A model generated the notes under the pieces. It ran no database searches, was not told the DNA's origin, and worked only from the letters and a program-made list of their open reading frames with translations. Source: Hydrangea macrophylla (Eukaryota; Streptophyta; Magnoliopsida; Cornales; Hydrangeaceae). From it: a stretch of DNA of 64,000 nt. Every line of letters starts with the position of its first letter. Position 1 is the stretch's first letter. Below, in pieces: positions 58,756 through 64,000 of this stretch. Position numbers and translations under genes: made by a program. The stretch spans positions 27,124,681 through 27,188,680 of the forward strand of contig CM066994.1 of NCBI GenBank assembly GCA_033977485.1. Reading direction: 5' to 3'.

Positions 58756-59370
58756 ATGGCTGATCCAAGCGACTCAATTGAATAAATTAGTGAAAATTTT
58801 GAAAACGTAATAGCAGAAGAACATGCTGAATACCAAATCTCAGGTAATAGGTCCTCCCTAATTGCAGAAACCCTTTTCCCCACTGTTCATTATGATTCTG
58901 AGCCTTCAATGACAATAGGCCTTGCTTTCTCATCTCCTTCTCTCAAACTCTTTGTTTATTATCCTAGGTTCAGGGAGCAGAAATTAGGTTATCAAAAACC
59001 TCTCCAGATCCCAAACAAGGACTTCAAGTATCGTCACTAGCCTAAAGCTCTTGATAAATATTGGGATAACTGGGTAACTAGGATCATAGCATCCAAAGGA
59101 TCTGACCTAGAGGAATTAGGAATCCTTCAAGGAATTACCCTTAGCAAATTTAACATTCAATTCGACCCTTTTCTGATTCCTAGTGTTGTAAATTTCTGGA
59201 ATCCTATATACAACTATTTTTTATTTCAATCTGCAGGTCCTATCGGACCAACAGTCCTTGACATTTTCCATAATACTGGCTTCGTTCCTCATGGTGAGGA
59301 CGTCCATCCTTTTATGTTTAATCCGAAATTGATTTTTCCATCAAAACAGACTGAAAGTCCCTAGTTACAA
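58756..59370 (+). pseudogene. Plant-mobile-domain / gag-like pseudogene
   Basis: ATG at 58756, an in-frame stop at 58783-ish, and TAG at 59038-59040 in an otherwise open ~600-bp frame. It has LKLFVYYPRFREQK, YWDNWVTRIIASKGSDLEEL and NFWNPIYNYFLFQSAGPIG, followed by PTVLDIFHNTGFVPHGED. The 'N.F....G.I.PT..D....TG' pattern matches the plant mobile domain found in retroelement-derived proteins. Two point stops make it non-coding. Confidence 0.65.
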
Positions 59371-59647
59371 TCAGTTTCTAAATACTCACATAAGAACCCA
59401 AGGTGTGGTGGCTGACTACGAACTTTATTGTTTTTTTTTATTATCTTTATTGGCTCTCGAGACACATTTTCTGTACTGGGTCTCAGAGAGTTGTAACTGA
59501 ATTTGCTTTTTTAACCAAAACCATCATAAACAGGCGTAGATTGGCTCTAGCACCTTTCTTCCTAGGTCATCTATATCGAACTTGTGTGGTTCTTCAACAA
59601 GAACCATTCAACTCTTCTCAAGGTAGTCCCATCTTAGGGCTTGTGTG

Positions 59648-60302
59648 ATTGATTTTGAAGAATCTTAGGAGACACACTTGCCTTTGGTTGAATTTGTCTA
59701 TAACAATAGTTATCACACGAGTATCGGGATGACTCCGTTCAAAGCATTGTACGGACGACCATGCCGTTCTCCATTGTGTTGGGCAAATTGGGGACACAGA
59801 GTTATTGGGACCAGATTTGGTTAGAGAAACCAACGAAAAGATTTCTTTGGTCAAGGAAAGGATGAGAACCGCTCAAAGCAGGTATAAGAGTTATACCGAC
59901 CGACGCCGGAAAGATTTGGAATTTAGTGTTGGTCTCAAGAGAGGTAAGCTAGCCCCGCGTTTCATCGGACTGTTCGAGATTTTGGAACGTGTCGGGAAAG
60001 TGGCCTATCGACTGACGCTACCACCGAAGATGTCTGGGGTTCACAATGTATTTCAAGTGAGTATGTTGAGGAAGTACATACGAGACCCCTCGCACGTGAT
60101 AAGTTATGACGATATTGAGATGAGTCATAACGTTTCTTACAAGGAGAGACCCGTGAAGATTCTGGATCGGAGTATCAAGAAGCTGAGGAATAAGGATATT
60201 CCGTTGGTGAAGGTTCAGTGGAACCACCATGACGAAAACGAAGCCTCGTGGGAAGTTGAAGCTGAGATGAGGAAGAAGTACCCGGAGTTGTGTCAGGACT
60301 AG
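59648..60302 (+). pseudogene. Ty3/gypsy pol 3' end: integrase C-terminus, chromovirus type
   Basis: Frame 1 gives [20 protein letters not shown] and [18 protein letters not shown]; after a frameshift near 59800 come [57 protein letters not shown] and the end KVQWNHHDENEASWEVEAEM. The last part is a chromodomain-like tail (Del/Tekay clade style). Defects: an in-frame stop near 59670, the frameshift, and ~16 residues missing between FSVG and LKRGKLAPRF. Upstream pol is absent. The stop is at 60300-60302. Confidence 0.9.
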
Positions 60303-60334
60303 TTAGTCTTGATTTCGGGGGCGAAATCATGTTT

Positions 60335-60347
60335 AAGGGAGGAAGGG
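60335..60347 (+). other. Polypurine tract of the gypsy element
   Basis: 'aagggaggaaggg' lies immediately before the LTR start, as required for plus-strand priming. Confidence 0.8.
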
Positions 60348-61350
60348 TGTAATAACCTGCATTTTCATTTATTTATCTGTATTTTGCATTGTCATATTTA
60401 ATATACATTGTCTGCTTTTATTTTAATTATTATTCTCATGTGTTAAATCTGGTTATTTATTTTATTTGATATTAGAATTTTGGGGCCAAACTACAATTTC
60501 TGTAAATTTAGTAACACTTGTGCTGGATCTCAAATCTGTGTTTCAAAACGGTGGAAATATTTCCTTTCTGACTCAAATAGTATTTTTATAAAACCAAAAA
60601 ATTGTTTCCTAAGTTAAAATGAAATTTCTGTATTTTTGTGGTGACCACTGTGCCACGAAAATACCAGTTTATGTTTAAAACTGTCAGCGCCACGTTGAGT
60701 TTCCACAGATTTTGGAAGTGATGTAAAGTTAGAAATGACTTGTGCTTTTCCATTTATGGAAAGTAATGATTGAATAGGCTATGTTTGGTTGTTGCAATTG
60801 GATATGAACATTTCTAGTGCCTAAAGTCTAAATTCCCAAACACTTCATCTTCAATTTGACCCCTACTACTCTATGTTGCCTCTTCACAATCTGTAGAGAT
60901 TGTATATACGTATGTATATCAACACACACACATCTGTGAATTTGTGGTTCATTTAGAGATTGAAAGAAAAAAAGAAAATGAAATAAATTGTTGAGTGAAT
61001 GGTAATGAACTTGGAGCCCAAGTTCTCCACTTAAGCTTCTATTTATACACCACACACACACTTGGTTCTGGACTCTTTGGCAATCATACACAGAGTATTT
61101 CAGAATTTTAGAGAGAGAGAAGCTTGAAACTCCATAGCCAAAGCTTGGAGTATTTCTTGTTTGATCTTATTCTTTCTCAACAAACACACAATTCTTGATC
61201 ACAGTGAGTGTTATTAACTCACTCCCAATGTAATTCATATCTTGTGTTTGTTTATATAGCTTGATTTGAAAATCACCATGGCTAATTTACGTTGATGTTC
61301 ATACTTTGAAAATTTTCATTGGATATGTTCACTCTACCCTATTCACTCTA
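60348..61350 (+). mobile_element. Ty3/gypsy 3' LTR
   Basis: The LTR starts TGTAATAACCTGCATTTTC. It carries a TATA-like 'cttctatttatac' (~61036) and a leader 'catagccaaagcttggag'. It is homologous to the solo LTR at 42787-43130 and, in part, to 15335-17305. The right border is unclear; repeats begin at ~61380. Confidence 0.7.
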
Positions 61351-61379
61351 GAGCCTGACCGTAAAAGTTGTGGATAGCA

Positions 61380-61555
61380 TTGTACATCAACTTTTAGCGA
61401 CCAACAAAAAAAATTTTAGCGACAAAAAAAAAACTTTTGGCGACAAATCTATTTAAAATATTTCATCGCTAAAGGTAGGAAAAAAATTGTCGCTAACGGT
61501 GAAAATATTCATCGCCAAAAGTGTTTTTTTCGTTGCTAAAAGGGCACTGTGTTGT
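61380..61555. repeat. 'tttagcgac' repeat array
   Basis: Units 'cttttagcgac', 'cttttggcgac' and complements 'tcgctaa' recur, related to the foldback at 14640-14842. Confidence 0.6.
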
Positions 61556-61790
61556 AAGTTAGTATTCCCTATATATATGTATATATAGCCGATACATTTA
61601 TATATATACATATAAGGGTTAAATTTGTCCATAAAAATTCTAATTAAGTGGATCCAGGGACCTATTGCTATAAACATTTGGCATCTAGGGATCTATTGCT
61701 ATACTAAGAAAAGGGGAAGCCCTTACAACTACATGACCATGGTAGCCTGGTAGGTAGGAACTTATCACCAAATTTCTGTGTTTTTTTTTT
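61556..61790. repeat. Dispersed repeat, partner of 9400-9595
   Basis: Same block order and orientation as 9400-9595 (see that entry). Confidence 0.7.
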
Positions 61791-62732
61791 TAACTAGGGC
61801 TCTTAATTGTATTAATAATTTCCACATAATTAGAATTTTTTATGTTATGAATTTCTAATTTAGAATTATCTATTTAAGTTTATTATTTTTGTAGTTATTT
61901 AGTTATGACTCTTGGATTAAGGAATTTCATATATATTATGAATTTGTTTCATTATTTTATGAACTTGTAATTAGCCGGGCTCTTAAATTAGGACTCTTGA
62001 TTAAATTGTTTTCCATCCACTAATAAAACCTGATTAGGCCATCTATCTTTATCACTCATATACAAATTCAAAAATAATATCTAGCATACAAGTGATCACT
62101 CACATACCATAATTAGGCCTAATTTTTTTGTGGGCGCTACTCATGAAAATTAATTAGACTTTTTTTCCTTATTTTAGTTTTTGACTAAATTAAATAATTT
62201 GTGATCATTAGATTGCACTAATGCTATACTTCCCAAATTTTGTAGTCAATGTGAGGTTCCCTACACATATTGTAGCAATGGAACCACCTCCAATAATGAT
62301 GGGATCACTTCAATATCAACCAATGAAAATCAAGAAGGTTCATTGCCATATGTGTTGAGAATTACATTTGAAATACAAAATTGAGAAACATAGCATTATT
62401 CTCAAATTAAAAGTTATAATAAATATTAACCATTTATGTTTATGGGATTATTAAAAATCAGTCACTTTCATTTGAAATATTAAAGGACAGTCACCTACTT
62501 TTTCAAAATGAAAAGGATATCAAGTTAAAACTAAAAATTTAAAACCACATCAACTTTTTGATTTATTTTAAATAAATAAATTACATTTACACCCCCATCT
62601 TCTTCCCCACCACCACCTCTACCAGCTGCCACCACCATGGCTGGCCACCATACCACACCCCGACCACCACCACCAACCACCCCTACCACCCCAGTACAAC
62701 CTCCCTCTCTCTCTATATATACACATGAGTAT
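61791..62732. other. AT-rich region without recognised gene
   Basis: A 'caccacc'-rich stretch at ~62590-62700 and a short CT/TA microsatellite just before the CACTA end. Nothing else recognised. Confidence 0.5.
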
Positions 62733-62945
62733 CACTACACCATATGGCCTAATTACTAACAGATATTTCCATTGGAAATAATATTACTAATGGATATATC
62801 CGTTAGTATATTAATTTTACTAACGGATATATTCGTTAAAAATTAGGTTACTAACGGTTGTTTTCCACCTGATTTGTATTGAATACTAACAGTTTGTCAA
62901 CAATCACTAACGGATATATCTGTTAGTAATATTAATAAAATATAG
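62733..62945 (+). mobile_element. CACTA left terminus with 'actaacggatatatccgttagta' repeats
   Basis: CACTACACCATATGGCC at 62733 is followed by repeated 'ctaacggatatat(c/t)cgtta' palindromic subterminal units. It is a third or fourth CACTA family in the window; the body runs to the right, off the window. Confidence 0.8.
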
Positions 62946-63133
62946 AAAAAAATGTTTAATTTTTATGCTCCCCAATAATTTGTTTTGACACCTAATTAAC
63001 ACGCATAATTAATCCCAAGAAACAAATAACAAGCTCAACTGATAATACAATAATATTCAAAAGATAATACAAAAGTGTGTACCAATTTATATTTGTGTCT
63101 CCAAAATATTTACCATTTACCACTAATTACATG

Positions 63134-63320
63134 CTAACCAAAATATTCACAAATATAATCAATATATCTATCACAAAAGGGCAGGCATGTGCCCAAGTAG
63201 GATGGACGGCAACATCGTCTCCATTTGACTCTGCCCAACTTCAGAGATTCAAGCAGCTCAGCCAATACATCTTCTTGCCTCTCAGCCATCTCTCTCTCCC
63301 ATTTACCTTGTAAACTCCAC
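63134..63320 (-). other. Exon-like ORF on minus strand
   Basis: On the minus strand, after 'tttacaag|gtaaatggg', the sequence 'gagagagagATGGCTG' opens MAERQEDVLAELLESLKLGR, then VKWRRCCRPSYLG. The composition is protein-like and the ATG context good, but I do not recognise it. It lies inside the CACTA element starting at 62733. Confidence 0.3.
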
Positions 63321-63794
63321 ACAAATATGAAAAAGCTAGTGTCAGAATTGTGCAATAGATCTCAGATAAATACATAGGTAAAAAAAAATATGTAAATCAA
63401 GCACCACACTAGAGTACTGCAACTATCCAATGAAAGTTAAATTGTTTTGTACAATTTTCTTTCAAATTACATTAAGGTATGGATTCGAGTTTTAAAAAGC
63501 AAACCAACAAAAAACACGCAGCATTTACCAAATAGTCCAACGGAAGGAATGCTCTAACATATGGGTTGAAAATTGAAATACAATGTCAATATATAAGGAG
63601 ATTATGCAAGTAAAATCTTTGTGAAAAAGTCTTATATGCCATTGATTCCACATATCCTAAATAATCAATTCAACACAAAGTATCCTTTACACCACACTTC
63701 AATTCTCAACATTGTCATTAGATAATCAAGCTCTGATGTCAAATTCAAAATTTAACGATAGCCAGATAACAAAAGCATGAGATTAAAGTGTACC

Positions 63795-63796
<2 letters not shown>

Positions 63797-63828
<32 letters not shown>

Positions 63829-63835
63829 ACAAAAT

Positions 63836-63885
<50 letters not shown>
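63797..63885. repeat. (GA)n microsatellite
   Basis: Two long GA tracts separated by 'aacaaaatta'. Confidence 0.95.
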
Positions 63886-63891
<6 letters not shown>

Positions 63892-63927
63892 TTAAAATCA
63901 CTTCAAGGGAAAAGAAATTTCAGGAAT

Positions 63928-64000
63928 TCAATCCAAGATATCAGTTTCAGCAGCCGGTAACTGATTCGTGTCCAATATTGCATTCTCAACTTCATGATTT
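63928..64000 (-). CDS. Probable terminal coding exon, partial, minus strand
   Basis: On the minus strand from 64000: NHEVENAILDTNQLPAAETD, then ILD and TGA (63928-63930). The amino-acid content looks like a real C-terminus, acidic and non-repetitive. The gene would extend right of the window; it could belong to the CACTA element (transposition protein) or to a captured or host gene. Not recognised. Confidence 0.4.
   Translation of the reverse strand, partial: NHEVENAILDTNQLPAAETDILD

Overview
This is a eudicot-like flowering-plant nuclear window: AT-rich, split genes with GT..AG introns, dense microsatellites, and mostly transposable-element (TE) sequence. The species cannot be fixed from the sequence. 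I see no tRNA, rRNA, CRISPR array, bacterial operon or organelle insert. Assignments rest on reading motifs by eye; no database search was run.

Two host genes look intact. (1) At 320-13451 (+) lie the last five coding exons of an NADP(H)-dependent alkenal double-bond reductase (2-alkenal reductase, MDR family). Its first exon or exons are left of the window. All splice sites and phases agree, although its introns have filled with TEs: a Helitron-like 5' end, a ~1.5-kb minisatellite, a Copia fragment, a perfect 227-bp tandem duplication and several MITEs. (2) At 32786-34123 (+) lies an intronless NAC-domain gene whose C-terminal half is built from three tandem repeats.

The rest is a nest of TEs. 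From 13.9 to 17.3 kb there is a CACTA left end, a foldback element and a minus-strand LTR with a minisatellite. From 17.3 to 26.2 kb there is a CACTA-type element carrying exons of a ubiquitin-conjugating enzyme E2 (UBC4/5/6, UBE2H type). One E2 exon is missing and one splice donor is mutated. From 26.2 to 32.3 kb there are a Copia tail with LTR, a second degraded LTR, and TIR/foldback elements. From 34.1 to 42.4 kb there are repeats and a retroelement with an intact 364-aa gag-like ORF. From 42.4 to 49.2 kb there are LTR fragments and two Mutator-type MITEs with exact 9-bp target-site duplications (TSDs).

At 49188-57390 there is a complete 8.2-kb CACTA element with a 3-bp TSD (ttt). It is inserted in a gag-like retroelement ORF that resumes at 57394. 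Inside it, on the minus strand, are two correctly spliceable exons of a plastid anthranilate phosphoribosyltransferase gene (tryptophan pathway). From 58.7 to 61.4 kb there are a plant-mobile-domain-like pseudogene and the 3' end of a Ty3/gypsy element with its LTR. Another CACTA left end starts at 62733, and a coding-like exon runs off the right edge on the minus strand.

The most notable theme is that two unrelated CACTA families in one 64-kb window have each captured pieces of a different housekeeping gene with introns retained, i.e. by genomic DNA capture.
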